From contig JAJDDY010000027.1 of the NCBI GenBank assembly GCA_029260075.1, forward strand, positions 62,001 to 126,000: a stretch of 64,000 bases of DNA. The letters are read 5' to 3'. This document shows, one piece after another, positions 1-9,754 of the stretch. Position 1 is the stretch's first letter; each line of letters opens with the position of its first letter. Below the pieces are notes generated by a model. The model ran no database searches, was not told the origin of the DNA, and saw only the letters and a list, made by a program, of their open reading frames with translations. The translations under genes and the position numbers were made by a program. Source of the DNA: Phycisphaerae bacterium (GTDB taxonomy: Bacteria > Planctomycetota > Phycisphaerae > UBA1845).

Positions 1-759
1 TCGCCGATACGGTCAGCTACGAAACCGTTCGACGCACGCTTAAAAAAACGGCATGACCAACCGCAAGATTGAGTACTGGGTTATTCCGCCGGAATCCGAT
101 GCGGAGTTTGCGGCGAGCATGGAAGAGGTGCTTGAAACGTATGAAAAGCCTTACAATCCAGCGATTCCAGTGCTTTGCATGGACGAACAGCCGGTTCAGT
201 TGGTCAAGGAAACAAGGGCTCCGATCGAGCCAACACTTCATCACGGTAAGCGAGTGGACTACGAGTACGAGCGTGCTGGAACAGCCAACATCTTTATGTT
301 CACGGAACCTCTGGCGGGCTGGCGAGAGGTTGCCGTACGGGAGCGAAAGACCAAGATCGATTGGGCCATCGAAATGGCCCGCCTGCTTGAAGGCCGGTTT
401 GCCGGTACCGAAAAAGTGATCCTTGTTTGTGACAACCTCAACACGCACACGAAGGGCGCGTTCTACGAGGCCTTCGAGCCCGAGCGGGCAAGGCGGTTGG
501 TGCAACACATAGAGTTTTGCTACACGCCGAAGCACGGCAGTTGGCTGAACATCGCAGAGAATGAACTGAGTTCGGTAACGCGTCAGTGTGTAGCCGGGCG
601 GCGAATCGGCGACATCAAAACGCTTCGCGATGAAACGGCTGCCTGGTCAACAGATGTGAACGCATCGCAACGAGGCGTTGATTGGCAAATGAAAATCGAA
701 GACGCACGATGCAAACTGAAGACCGTGTACCCTAAAATTAAGCTGTGACAAAGCACTAG
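1..759 (+). mobile_element. IS630-family insertion sequence, right part
   Basis: The transposase reading frames run to the outer right end GTGACAAAGCACTAG (745-759), which closes on CTAG. IS630/Tc1-mariner elements insert at TA, so CTAG fits the target. The left end lies outside the window. The same end sequence recurs in a small element at 20514-20668 and as remnants near 19411-19425 and 36828-36840, which supports reading it as a terminal inverted repeat. Confidence 0.75.
3..748 (+). CDS. IS630 family transposase, partial, split by a -1 frameshift
   Basis: DDE transposase that would cut and paste the element. Frame 3 from base 3 reads ADTVSYETVRRTLKK, typical of the IS630 helix-turn-helix region, and stops at 54-56. 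Slipping back one base on the run of seven A (42-48) continues as NGMTNRKIEYWVIPPE and then the catalytic domain. The three acidic sites are visible: Asp in VLCMDEQP, Asp in LVCDNLNTHT and Glu in SWLNIAENE. A free-standing start at the ATG at 53 is possible but would lack the DNA-binding domain. The 5' part is off the window. Whether the shift is programmed or a decay mutation cannot be told from one copy; A-runs are known frameshift sites in insertion sequences. Confidence 0.8.
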
Positions 760-943
760 GAGCATGTTCGTCACTCGCGCGAAAACCGTCGGTACGTGAA
801 GAGCCCGCGACGGGGACGCCAAGCAGCGGTACTGAAGCGCAGGCTCTCGATACAACAGCAGGAACAGCTCAACTCAAATGCGTGGCGGGCGTCCGGAGTC
901 CGGGCGACGCTGTGTTGTCGCCGAAATGAAAGGGAGAAGACGT

Positions 944-1825
944 ATGAGATTCTCATTATGTGTCGTAGCTGCCGCATCGCTGGCCAGCCCGCTGGCGGCG
1001 GAAACATTGGTCGATCAGCTTTGGATTGTTGACGACTTTGCGTATGAACAGGGGGTCATAGTGAGCGCGATTGGTGGCAGGCTTGCCGGTGCAGACTACG
1101 ACTCACAGGTGGTCGATGACTTTACGGTGCCGGACCCTGGCTATACCATCACCGACGTCTGGTTCGACTACTTGTGTTTCTTGGGTGGTGAGGCACCTCC
1201 GGCATCGCTGATCGAAGTGTTTCCCGACATCGGTGGTCGTCCCGGTGAGATTGCCGTGGCCCATGCGTTCGCCCAGACCACTTCGGAAGGGTGGACACCC
1301 ACGATCCCTGGTCTCAAGGGCGAGCGCCATCATGCCTCTGATCTCAACGTTAGACTACCCGCCGGCCACTATTGGATCAGCATGCAGCCAATTACCCTTG
1401 CGGTCTTCCAGGGTGGACACGCGAACGGTGACATCTACTACCCCTTACAGGACACCAGCGTCGCGCCAGTGTTTCAGACGTTCTTCCGGGAACCGGGCAT
1501 CGATCCGGACGTGAACCACGACGGCGCTCTGGGCTTTGGCCCGTTACTGGACGCCCGTAGAGTACCCGATTTCATTAGTACGCAAGAGGAAGGACTGGAC
1601 GCAGGCGATACGTCCTTCCGCGTTGACGGCGTCGTATCACCGCCTCTCTTAGGCGACTGCGACGGAGACGGCGATGTGGATCGGGTTGACTATGGCGGAT
1701 TGTACTCGTGCTTGCTCGGCCCCGGCGCCGAGGTAGCCACCGGATGCGAGTGCTTCGATCTGGACATCAACGGCGACATCGACGTGCACGATTTCGCGGC
1801 GCTGCAAATATCGTTTTCGAACTGA
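944..1825 (+). CDS. exported protein with C-terminal dockerin-like module
   Basis: A protein of 293 residues, probably secreted. The start at 944 is chosen over an upstream in-frame start at 878 because AGGGAGAAG sits just before it and it opens directly on a signal peptide (MRFSLCVVAAASLASPLAAE). The middle, about residues 25-220, is rich in Gly, Asp and aromatics with no domain I recognise. The C-terminus holds two Ca-binding dockerin-type loops, DCDGDGDVDRVDYGG and DLDINGDIDVHDFA, separated by a Cys-containing linker (TGCEC). Such tails are common in planctomycete exported proteins, where no matching cohesin is usually known. It stands alone, with 118 bases separating it from the end of the insertion sequence. 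Function unknown. Confidence 0.75.
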   Translation: MRFSLCVVAAASLASPLAAETLVDQLWIVDDFAYEQGVIVSAIGGRLAGADYDSQVVDDFTVPDPGYTITDVWFDYLCFLGGEAPPASLIEVFPDIGGRPGEIAVAHAFAQTTSEGWTPTIPGLKGERHHASDLNVRLPAGHYWISMQPITLAVFQGGHANGDIYYPLQDTSVAPVFQTFFREPGIDPDVNHDGALGFGPLLDARRVPDFISTQEEGLDAGDTSFRVDGVVSPPLLGDCDGDGDVDRVDYGGLYSCLLGPGAEVATGCECFDLDINGDIDVHDFAALQISFSN

Positions 1826-2037
1826 TACGGATTCTGCGAACGAGTCGAGCCAAAGTTGTCGGTAAGATTGGCCACTGAGCCCGTCGCGGCAGCCCCGCGG
1901 CCGCGCCATCCTACTATGTCGACTCGATGATACAGTAGCAACAGGGCTCACGCTTGCCATTGGCGGAGGGAGGGCATAGAACTTCCCGGACTGGAATACG
2001 AACTGGGCTGTGGAGCAGTCCGAAGCGGAGATGAACG

Positions 2038-2829
2038 ATGAAGCGCCGATTTGCCATTGGAAACTCAAGTGCGGTCATACTTAGCCTTCTTTGTGGCTGC
2101 AGCAGTATGCAGCCGACCATCAAGTCTGTCACACCGCGGATCAGCCACATCGGTTTCGATGCGGTGACGCTCGCATTCGATATCGAGGTCTACAATCCCC
2201 TTCCGATGAAACTCCGCGTACCCGCATATCGTTACGCGGTCGACATCGCGGACTCCCCGTTTTTCTCAAGCGATTCCGACGCTCCGCTGGAGTTACCGAG
2301 CGTTGGTACGGGGACCGTCATGTTGCCTGCGCGAATCGGATACGCCGACCTATGGAATACCTTTCGCAATCTTGCCGATGAGACCGAAGTGGCGTATCGC
2401 CTTCGCGGGGCACTTCCAATTGATCTTCCGACCGGCATGGTCGAGTTGCCGTTTTCGTACGAGGGCACACTGCCTGTGCTGAAGGTGCCGCACATCAGCG
2501 TTACGAAGGTCGAAACGCCCGGTATCTCGTTGACCGGCGCAGAGGTTGCCATCGAAGGCCAAATCGTCAATCCGAACGTCTTCGCGCTGGGCATTTCGAA
2601 GCTGGGCTACATGCTGAGACTCGGTGAGATCGATGTGGGGCACGTAGAGGTCAATACGGACGATTCCGTGGCGGCTGGGGCTACGGGCGTGCTGACTCTG
2701 CGCTGCCGACTGGACGCCAAGTCAGCGGCGAAGAGCGTTCTCGGCGGCGGCAAAATCGGTGCGGCCAAGCTGGTCGCGCGTGGCGAAATCGATACGCCGT
2801 ATGGCTCGGTGAGCCTGTCCGGCGAGTAG
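2038..2829 (+). CDS. LEA14-like (WHy domain) lipoprotein
   Basis: A protein of 263 residues with a lipoprotein signal: basic N-terminus, hydrophobic run and lipobox LLCGC, so the mature protein starts at Cys21 or Cys22. The rest resembles LEA type 2 / LEA14 desiccation-related proteins, with two WHy-like halves. FDAVTLAFDIEVYNPLPMKL (about 40-60) and GAEVAIEGQIVNPNVFALGI (about 162-181) each carry the family's N-P motif after a beta strand. Bacterial relatives are membrane-anchored beta-sandwich proteins of uncertain role. A purine-rich stretch (GGAGATGAACG) precedes the ATG. No operon partner; the next gene begins 440 bases on. Confidence 0.8.
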   Translation: MKRRFAIGNSSAVILSLLCGCSSMQPTIKSVTPRISHIGFDAVTLAFDIEVYNPLPMKLRVPAYRYAVDIADSPFFSSDSDAPLELPSVGTGTVMLPARIGYADLWNTFRNLADETEVAYRLRGALPIDLPTGMVELPFSYEGTLPVLKVPHISVTKVETPGISLTGAEVAIEGQIVNPNVFALGISKLGYMLRLGEIDVGHVEVNTDDSVAAGATGVLTLRCRLDAKSAAKSVLGGGKIGAAKLVARGEIDTPYGSVSLSGE

Positions 2830-3271
2830 TGGCAGCGGAAACTTTGTGTGGGACTAGCGTGTATTGCGCCGTCGAAGTCCCGCCGTATCCGAACCGACCG
2901 GCCGCGAGCGTTGCTACTGAAAGCCCGTGCCGGGGTCGCCGGCCTGACGTCGAACGATTCCGAGTCCGCAAGGGCAAGACCCCTTGCTTGCCTAGTCGCC
3001 GCGCAGTGACCTACCTATCTCTCTCGAACCGCAACCGGCCCGCAACGTCCGTCGACAGGCCCGACTTGGCTTTGTGGCATCGTTGGCGACGCCCATGGTG
3101 TGGGCATCACCCGCCGCAATGATCCACCGAAGCGGGTGGAACCCGCACCACCCTTGGCGAGCTACGGCTTTTTGTCACACTCGGCGCCACAGATGTTGTA
3201 CAATCGGGTAGGCCAGAGGTGGCGCCGGGCCGGACACGTCCAGCGCCGCCGTGTGCCCCGGGGGACATGTC
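2830..3271. other. intergenic region, possible promoter for the next gene
   Basis: No convincing gene. The open frame across 2829-3122 has no recognisable domain and low-complexity Arg/Pro composition. A short hairpin GCGGGT-GGA-ACCCGC lies near 3133-3147. A TACAAT (3199-3204) about 70 bases before the following gene could be a -10 element, but no good -35 sits at the right spacing. Confidence 0.35.
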
Positions 3272-4723
3272 ATGCAACAGCTCCACAGCAGCGCGCGATC
3301 GTCGGCTAATGCGCTCAAGCAGCCGGAATTCGCCCTACCGCGTCGGATCGCCCGTCTCGTAGCGAGCCTCGCCTTGGCTGTCGCGACGACGGTCACCTAC
3401 GGACAACAGCACCCCACCATTTCGCTTCAGGCTGTCAAGCATAATCCCACCTGTGTTGACGGCGACGACGATGGAGCACCGTGCATTCACGACTGCGACT
3501 GCGACTCCGGCGTTTGCGGCGGAAACATCGATCCAACCAACGACCTCATCGCCAACCCCGGAGACGTCATTGTGGCTGACTTCTTCGCACGCGAATGGTC
3601 ACCGCTCGGCGAGGGGCTGCGCAGTTGGCAAGTCGAGACCGCATTGAGCCTGTCCGGGGGTGGTGAAGACATCGCCGGCGATCGAGGCACGCTTCGAGTT
3701 CTCGAGTGGCCGCGATGTTGTAGGACCTCGGCCGACTGCAGCCTGCTCTCTCCCACGGCGCGCTGCGTTGCAGGAGCTTGTCAGGATGTGCCCGAGCTGT
3801 TCCCGTACGCGGGCAGCCTGTTTATTGACTCGGAAAGGGAAGATTACGTGTTTCCAGGCGTCCCTCAGATTGCCGGCCATACAAATGTTGAAACTCCGGG
3901 CGTGATTCGGTGGGCGGCCGTCGTCTTTAACCCGGACGATTCGCCTATCTACGTCCCGCCGCAAAAATACTTGGCCACGATCGCTCTGGTTGTGTCGGAC
4001 GACTCGTGCGGAACGTTTGCTGTGACGATGGTCCTAGGAATCTCTGGAACAAGTCTACGGCCCAGTCTTGATCCCGATTCGACCCCAATCGGCCCAGTCG
4101 CGCTCGAAAACCTTACCGTGACCATGGCGTCACCCGAATGCCCCTGCACGCAGATCATCGCGTCCGACCCGCCGAACTGTGCGATCGATGCCCGACCGCC
4201 TGCGACGGGCGCCGGTTGGAACACGTTCGACCTTACGTACAACTGTCCGGACACAACCGGCGCGGCTGGGTTCGAGCAATACTCGGTCGGATCAATCCCC
4301 CGTGCCATCCCGTTGACAATCGGCTCGATTCGTTCGTCCGGGGATCACGTGTCGATCGAACTTGTTGGTGAATCGCCGCTCGAAAGCTGGACGTGCATCG
4401 CCTTCTCCGACGCAGTACCGGCAAATTCAGGCCGCGTATGTTTCGCCCGGCTTCCCGGCGACGTGGATCAAAACTCAACCACCGACCCGAATGACATTGC
4501 TGGACTTATCGATTGCGTGCGCCGACCAACGAACGATCAGTGCCACATCTCGCAGTGCGACATGAACCGCACCGACCTCTGCACGCCATCCGACTTACTC
4601 ACCCTCATCGACATGCTCAACGGCGCCGGTGATTTCAGCGAATGGAACGGCGCCACAATTCCCGGACCACTGAGCGGAACGCTCGCGTGCCCGAGCGCCG
4701 GCGAGATCCGTGGCGGGCAATAG
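3272..4723 (+). CDS. exported Cys-rich protein with dockerin-like tail
   Basis: A protein of 483 residues. The ATG at 3272 is preferred to the GTG at 3251 because GGGGGA lies just before it. The N-terminus is long and basic, then hydrophobic (LVASLALAVATTVTYGQ), consistent with a signal peptide ending near residue 45. A Cys-rich segment follows (CVDGDDDGAPCIHDCDCDSG), a pattern seen in planctomycete surface proteins, then a beta-rich body with paired Cys. Near the C-terminus, GDVDQNSTTDPNDIAGLIDC and DMNRTDLCTPSDLLTLIDML look like two degenerate dockerin repeats. I do not recognise a catalytic domain. It converges on glmS. Confidence 0.7.
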   Translation: MQQLHSSARSSANALKQPEFALPRRIARLVASLALAVATTVTYGQQHPTISLQAVKHNPTCVDGDDDGAPCIHDCDCDSGVCGGNIDPTNDLIANPGDVIVADFFAREWSPLGEGLRSWQVETALSLSGGGEDIAGDRGTLRVLEWPRCCRTSADCSLLSPTARCVAGACQDVPELFPYAGSLFIDSEREDYVFPGVPQIAGHTNVETPGVIRWAAVVFNPDDSPIYVPPQKYLATIALVVSDDSCGTFAVTMVLGISGTSLRPSLDPDSTPIGPVALENLTVTMASPECPCTQIIASDPPNCAIDARPPATGAGWNTFDLTYNCPDTTGAAGFEQYSVGSIPRAIPLTIGSIRSSGDHVSIELVGESPLESWTCIAFSDAVPANSGRVCFARLPGDVDQNSTTDPNDIAGLIDCVRRPTNDQCHISQCDMNRTDLCTPSDLLTLIDMLNGAGDFSEWNGATIPGPLSGTLACPSAGEIRGGQ

Positions 4724-4812
4724 CTCGCGCGATACGTCCTAGCAGACTCTTGAGGAACAGGAAGTTATTGTAGGACCGTCGAGCATCGTCCCACTACTGA
4801 CCGCCCGCACCG

Positions 4813-6636
4813 TTATTCCACCGTCACGCTCTTGGCCAGGTTGCGCGGTTTGTCGACGTTGCACCCGCGAAGGACGGCCGCGTGGTAGGCGATGAGCTGT
4901 AGCGGAATTGACGTCAGCAGTGGCTGCAGTGGTTCAATCGTGTCGGGGACGTAGAGCACGTGCTCGGCGATCTTGGCGATTTCCCGGTCGCCCTCCGTCG
5001 CGATCGCGATCACACGCCCGCCGCGCGTTCTCACCTCGGAGATGTTGTTCATGATCTTCTGATACTGACTCCCAGCCGTGGCGATAACCACAACGGGCAT
5101 GGCCTCGGTGATGAGCGCGATCGGCCCGTGCTTCATTTCCGCAGCGGGCAATCCTTCCGCGTGGATGTAGCTGATTTCTTTGAGCTTCAGCGCGCCCTCC
5201 AGCGCAACCGGATAGTTGTTGCCGCGACCCAAGTACAGCCAGTTGTCCTTCTTGCAGTAAGCCTCTGCAACAACTTCGGCTTTGTCCGCCTGCGCAAGAA
5301 TCGCTGCAACTTGCTCCGGGATTTTTTCGAGGGCGTCGATAAACTGGCTCGCCGCCGCCGGGGACATGTGCTTGCGGCGTCCGAGGTAGCAGGCGATTAA
5401 TGCGAGCACAGTCACTTGCCCGGTGAACGCTTTCGTACTGGCCACACCGATCTCCGGACCGACGTGCAGGTAAACACCCGCGTCGGTGGCGCGGGCCAGG
5501 GTAGACCCGACCACGTTGACCACACCGAGCGTTAACGCCCCGCGCTGATTGGCCTCTTTCAATGCGGCGAGCGTGTCGGCGGTCTCGCCGCTTTGCGATA
5601 CGGCGATCACCACAGTGCCGTCGTCGATAATGGGGTTGCGATAGCGAAATTCGCTGGCGTACTCGACTTCGGTAGGCACGCGAACCAGTTCCTCGAAGAG
5701 GTATTCGCCGACTAGCGCCGCATGCCAGGCTGTGCCGCAACCGGTCAGTATGATTCGCTTCGCCCGAACAAGATCGCGTGCGCAATCGACCAAACCGCCG
5801 AGGTGTACCACACCCTCGCGCGTATCCACCCGGCCGCGCAAGCATGTTTCGAGCGACGCCGGCTGTTCGTGAATCTCCTTCTTCATGAAGTGGTCGTAGC
5901 CGGCGAGTTCGATCTCATCGAGCGACCACTCAATCTTCTCGACGTCGTTGGCGACGGGCATGGCGTCTAGCGTGGTCAACTTCAAGTCGTCCGGCGTGAT
6001 GCGTGCCATCTGACCGTCACCGAGGAACACAACCTGTGTCGTGTGTGCGAGTATCGCCGCGGCGTCTGACGCCAAGATGTGCTCATTCTTTCCCACGCCA
6101 ACAATAAGCGGACTGCCTTGCCTTGCAGCCACGATTACGTTCGGCTCATCCGCACACACCACAGCCATTCCGTACGTGCCGGTAATTTCGCGGAGGGCTT
6201 CGCGTACGGCTTGTTCAAGATCACCGTCGTACAGTTGACCAATGAGTTGGGCAAGCACCTCCGTGTCGGTTTCACTCGTGAAAACAACGCCCTTTCGTTC
6301 GAGGTACGTGCGCAAAGCGCGATCGTTTTCGATGATGCCATTGTGGATCACCGCGATGCGTCCGGAACTATCGGCGTGGGGATGGGCGTTGATGTCCGTC
6401 GGGGCACCGTGCGTCGCCCATCGTGTGTGGCCTATGCCGAGACTCTGTGGAGCATCCAGGTCGATGACTTGCTCAAGTGCGGAAATTCGACCGGCCGCCT
6501 TGGCAATGCTCAGGCCACCGGAACCGACGAGCGCCACGCCGGACGAATCGTATCCTCGGTATTCCAAACGCTTGAGCCCTTCGACAAGGATGGGCACAGC
6601 CGCACGCGATCCTACATACCCGATGATTCCGCACAT
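4813..6636 (-). CDS. glmS: glutamine--fructose-6-phosphate aminotransferase (isomerizing)
   Basis: Makes glucosamine-6-phosphate from fructose-6-phosphate and glutamine, the entry step to UDP-GlcNAc for peptidoglycan, LPS and surface glycans. Length 607 residues matches the family (about 609). It begins MCGIIGYVG, so Cys2 is the N-terminal nucleophile of the glutaminase domain (about 1-240). Two SIS sugar-isomerase domains follow (about 285-425 and 455-595), with ILTGCGTAWHAAL and the C-terminal NLAKSVTVE. The gene is alone on this strand. A 121-base repeat element (6659-6779) occupies the region where its promoter would be expected. I saw no glmS ribozyme. Confidence 0.97.
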   Translation of the reverse strand: MCGIIGYVGSRAAVPILVEGLKRLEYRGYDSSGVALVGSGGLSIAKAAGRISALEQVIDLDAPQSLGIGHTRWATHGAPTDINAHPHADSSGRIAVIHNGIIENDRALRTYLERKGVVFTSETDTEVLAQLIGQLYDGDLEQAVREALREITGTYGMAVVCADEPNVIVAARQGSPLIVGVGKNEHILASDAAAILAHTTQVVFLGDGQMARITPDDLKLTTLDAMPVANDVEKIEWSLDEIELAGYDHFMKKEIHEQPASLETCLRGRVDTREGVVHLGGLVDCARDLVRAKRIILTGCGTAWHAALVGEYLFEELVRVPTEVEYASEFRYRNPIIDDGTVVIAVSQSGETADTLAALKEANQRGALTLGVVNVVGSTLARATDAGVYLHVGPEIGVASTKAFTGQVTVLALIACYLGRRKHMSPAAASQFIDALEKIPEQVAAILAQADKAEVVAEAYCKKDNWLYLGRGNNYPVALEGALKLKEISYIHAEGLPAAEMKHGPIALITEAMPVVVIATAGSQYQKIMNNISEVRTRGGRVIAIATEGDREIAKIAEHVLYVPDTIEPLQPLLTSIPLQLIAYHAAVLRGCNVDKPRNLAKSVTVE

Positions 6637-6658
6637 ATTGTCTTACCTCATAGAGGGC

Positions 6659-6779
6659 GTCTAAGAAGGGTTGCTTCAAACCAAGCCGCGACTGTCAGGA
6701 AGCGGTTGTCGCACCTGAGATCGGACCGCTACCTTTCGGGCGCGACTCTGATCGAGACTTCCTAGACACATTCTTAGAC
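6659..6779. repeat. family A palindromic element (about 121 bp)
   Basis: Bounded by perfect 9-base inverted repeats GTCTAAGAA (6659-6667) and TTCTTAGAC (6771-6779). Inside is a degraded copy of the GC-rich inverted arms AGCCGCGACTGTCAGGAAGC and GACCGCTACCTTTCGGGCGC. Better copies lie at 22371-22490 and 36975-37096 with the same ends and almost the same length, so this looks like a miniature mobile element or a structured repeat. It lies 22 bases upstream of glmS. Confidence 0.65.
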
Positions 6780-7136
6780 AAACTCTTCAACCGTCGACCA
6801 ATAATCAGGCCGGACTCGACCTGCACCGGAGAACGCCACTGCGCTCAATGCTACGTACCGCACCCAGAACAGGGTTCCGGACGCTCGACGTAATTATCGG
6901 TACTTTCCCGTCGATGCGAAAGGTCTGGCCACAGCAGACGTGCGATCGTGTGCAATCGGCGGTCTCGAACGATACAGGCCACATTCCGTCCGCTGCGAAC
7001 CAGACCGACCATGCCCTGAATGGTCATCCGTGCTAGACTCCACTCAGTTACAGGACGTTCCCGACGCCAATAAGTAGGCAACGACGGACGAAAACGAGGC
7101 GCAGGAACAAGCCGCCGAAGGGGAAATGAGCACGCG
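6780..7136. other. intergenic, no feature recognised
   Basis: About 360 bases between the repeat upstream of glmS and rarA. I see no gene, RNA or clear promoter. AAGGGGAAATGAGCACGCG just before 7137 provides a weak ribosome binding site for rarA. Confidence 0.4.
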
Positions 7137-8477
7137 ATGGATCTCTTCGAAGGACAACGTCAGAGCAACCGCGACCGCGTCGAACCGCTCGCCGTTCGCA
7201 TGCGTCCTCGAACGCTAGGCGAGTTTCTAGGCCAGCAAAGCTTCGTGGGCGAAGGCAGGCTGCTTCGGCGGATGCTCGACTCAGACCGAATCACCAGCGC
7301 CCTGTTCTACGGTCCGCCGGGGACAGGAAAGACCACGCTGGCGTTGATCATCGCAGCGTCGACCAAGGCCCACTTCGCATCAGTCAACGCCGCCGCTGTC
7401 GGCGTCAAGGAAGTTCGAGCGATCCTTACTGAGGCGCGCGAGCGACTGGAATCTGGTGGCGGACGTACCATCCTGTTCGTCGACGAACTGCACCGTTTCA
7501 ACAAGGGACAACAAGACGTGTTGCTGGGCGACGTCGAAAACGGCATCGTCATTCTTATCGGAGCCACCACGGAAAACCCGTTTTTCGCCGTGAACACGCC
7601 GCTGATTTCTAGAAGCCAGATCTTTCAATTTGAAGCCCTCAGCGAGGACGACATCAAATCGTTGCTGTTCCGCGCTGTCGCCGACAAGGAGCGAGGATTC
7701 GGCGATCGAAACGTAACCCTTACTGACGAAGCTGCCGAGCATCTGGCCACCATTTGCGACGGTGACGCCCGCCGAGCACTGACCGCGCTCGAGGTGGCCG
7801 TGCTGTCACAAGGTGCGGCAGACACTCCAGCGGATGACGTCGTCGTAGACCTACAAACCGCCGCCGACTCGATTCAGCGCAAAGCCATTCAATACGATTC
7901 CAACGGCGACACGCATTACGACGCGATCAGTGCCATGATCAAATCGATCCGCGGCGGTGACCCGGATGCGACCGTCTACTGGTTAGCCCGGATGCTCGAA
8001 GCTGGCGAAGACCCGCGATTCGTCGCGCGGCGCATTGTGATTAGCGCGGCGGAAGACATCGGCAACGCCGACCCGCAAGGTTTGGTTCTGGCCCAGGCGG
8101 CGGCCGACGCGACACTGTTCATAGGGCTCCCGGAATGTCAGTTGCCCCTCGCCCAGGCGGCTATCTATCTCGCTTGCGCACCCAAATCGAACGCCTGCGC
8201 CAGCGCCATCTGGTCCGCGGCTGAGGACGTGCGCGAGGGGCGCACGATTCCCGTTCCGAAGCACCTCAAATCCACAGGATACCCCGGAGCAAAAAAGCTT
8301 GGATCCGGGGAGGGCTACCGGTATCCACACGACACATCAGACGATATAGTTGCGCAGGACTACCTTGGGGTGGACAAGGCGTACTACACCCCTACCGGCC
8401 GCGGTGCCGAAGCAACCATACGCGAGTACTTGGCGCAGGCCCGCCGATCAGCGGCGGACACGTCAGACATCAAGTAG
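7137..8477 (+). CDS. rarA: replication-associated recombination protein A (AAA+ ATPase)
   Basis: RarA/MgsA/WRNIP1-family clamp-loader-like ATPase that acts at stalled replication forks and DNA ends. The 446 residues match the family. Walker A GPPGTGKTT is at 59-67, Walker B TILFVDELHRF at about 111-121, and the sensor 1 region has ATTENP near 147. The C-terminal half carries the RarA tetramerisation part, including IKSIRGGDPDATVYWLARML and the conserved YPGAKKLGSGEGYRYPHD segment. Its stop is followed within a few bases by the folate gene, so the two are probably co-transcribed. Confidence 0.95.
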   Translation: MDLFEGQRQSNRDRVEPLAVRMRPRTLGEFLGQQSFVGEGRLLRRMLDSDRITSALFYGPPGTGKTTLALIIAASTKAHFASVNAAAVGVKEVRAILTEARERLESGGGRTILFVDELHRFNKGQQDVLLGDVENGIVILIGATTENPFFAVNTPLISRSQIFQFEALSEDDIKSLLFRAVADKERGFGDRNVTLTDEAAEHLATICDGDARRALTALEVAVLSQGAADTPADDVVVDLQTAADSIQRKAIQYDSNGDTHYDAISAMIKSIRGGDPDATVYWLARMLEAGEDPRFVARRIVISAAEDIGNADPQGLVLAQAAADATLFIGLPECQLPLAQAAIYLACAPKSNACASAIWSAAEDVREGRTIPVPKHLKSTGYPGAKKLGSGEGYRYPHDTSDDIVAQDYLGVDKAYYTPTGRGAEATIREYLAQARRSAADTSDIK

Positions 8478-8489
8478 AGATTGTGGCGC

Positions 8490-9092
8490 GTGCGAGCAGA
8501 CGACTTGTCCGCGAAAAAACAACTTCGACAACGGCTTCGACAGGTCCTGGCCGAGATACCCAACGACCAGGTCGAAACCAAATCTCTGCGCGCCTGCCAC
8601 CGGCTCTTCGAGCAACCGGAATACGTCAAAGCCGAGGTGATCATGGTCTTCCTTCCGCTGCCGACGGAACTCGATACGTCGCCCATCGTGCTCCGCGCCT
8701 GGCAAGATCGCAAACGTGTGTTGGCGCCTAAAGTGAGTTGGAGTCAGCGGCGTATCACGGCGATGGAAATACGATCACTTCGCGACGATCTGGCTGTCTC
8801 ACCGACCGGAATTCGCGAACCCGTCTCGGGCATACCGTTTCTAGCTTCCCTGATCGACATGGTGATCGTTCCCGGGTTGGCGTTCGATCAATACGGCCAC
8901 CGCCTCGGCCGAGGTCGTGGGTTTTACGACCGCTTCCTCGCGCACCCCGACTTCGCCGGCGTTAGCTGCGGCATGGGCTTTGAAGAACAAGTCACCCCGT
9001 CCGTCCCCTTCGGCCCGCTCGATCAATGTGTCAACATGCTGATCACCGACGACAAAGTCCGCCGCTTCGAGCCCGACAAACCCGTCGACTGA
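8490..9092 (+). CDS. 5-formyltetrahydrofolate cyclo-ligase
   Basis: ATP-dependent conversion of 5-formyl-THF to 5,10-methenyl-THF (MTHFS, YgfA/FAU1 family). The body is typical: KKQLRQRLRQVL at the start, VIMVFLPLPTELDTSPI in the middle, and the signature VPGLAFDQYGHRLGRGRGFY (about 126-145) that binds ATP and phosphate. About 200 residues, the usual size. No ATG exists near the start. The GTG at 8490 is chosen; TTG at 8481 or 8505 is equally possible, and 8505 would match the usual N-terminus best. It directly follows rarA, an arrangement that suggests co-expression rather than shared function. Confidence 0.9.
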   Translation: MRADDLSAKKQLRQRLRQVLAEIPNDQVETKSLRACHRLFEQPEYVKAEVIMVFLPLPTELDTSPIVLRAWQDRKRVLAPKVSWSQRRITAMEIRSLRDDLAVSPTGIREPVSGIPFLASLIDMVIVPGLAFDQYGHRLGRGRGFYDRFLAHPDFAGVSCGMGFEEQVTPSVPFGPLDQCVNMLITDDKVRRFEPDKPVD

Positions 9093-9754
9093 CAGAACAG
9101 TGAACAACAGCGGATTGCTGTGGGATCGACCTTCCAATAACGGTGGGACTAAATTCCCAATCGGTCGTTTCTCGGAGCGTCAGCCGCGCTCGTGCTCCAT
9201 CACATATCGAACGACGGGTTACGGAGCCGCGCCCGTAAGGAAGCGAACGTTTGAAATCCGGTCGAGACTGCTTGAATGAGATCCCTCACAGTCGCGGCTC
9301 GGTTCGTCGCAAACCCTCTAATACGTCTTCTCACACACGTTCTTGAAGTCAGTTGGACAACGCTTGTATTCGGGCACATCGCCCATGGGACGGCCGGCCT
9401 GACAAGACACTGCTTTGAACCGCGCCGCCGACCAACGACCAACATACCGCAGGTGCCATTTTCTTGACTTGGTCCCATATTGCGCTACACTTGGGCATAC
9501 GGTATAGGGATCGGTCAATTGAGGAAAGTTCGGCGTGAGCGGGAGTCTGCCTCATTTTGTTTGCCTCGTTATCATAATATTGTTTCATTAAGACCCGCTT
9601 CGATTCTCCTTTCGCTCGCCCCTGATAGCCTCTCTCAACGTACTCGGCCGACAGCACCCGTACGCCTTCAACGGCACGTTCACCGGATCCGCGCATCGCA
9701 CGGCCTGCGATGCCGCGTGCCGGTGCCTACAGACTGGCTACGAAGGGAGCCGCA
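9093..9754. other. intergenic with a family A repeat, no gene
   Basis: About 660 bases. A family A repeat lies at 9215-9310. The rest has no coding frame I can support. The AT-richer stretch at 9555-9590 may hold the promoter of the next gene, but no confident -35/-10 pair was found. Confidence 0.4.
9215..9310. repeat. family A palindromic repeat
   Basis: Inverted arms GAGCCGCGCCCGTAAGGAAG (from 9224) and CTCACAGTCGCGGCTCGG (to 9302) separated by about 50 bases. The arms match those at 13520, 20540, 22395 and 37000. No GTCTAAGAA or CTAG ends are recognisable here. Confidence 0.6.

Noticed and set aside
69-419. 116-residue frame overlapping the transposase
   Set aside because: It is the continuation of the wrong frame after the A7 site; the catalytic domain is in frame 2.
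2829-3122. 97-residue reading frame after the LEA14-like gene
   Set aside because: Arg/Pro-rich composition, no domain and no ribosome binding site.
4813-6780. glmS ribozyme or riboswitch upstream of glmS
   Set aside because: The upstream region is a repeat element; I could not find the ribozyme core, and it is not expected in this group.
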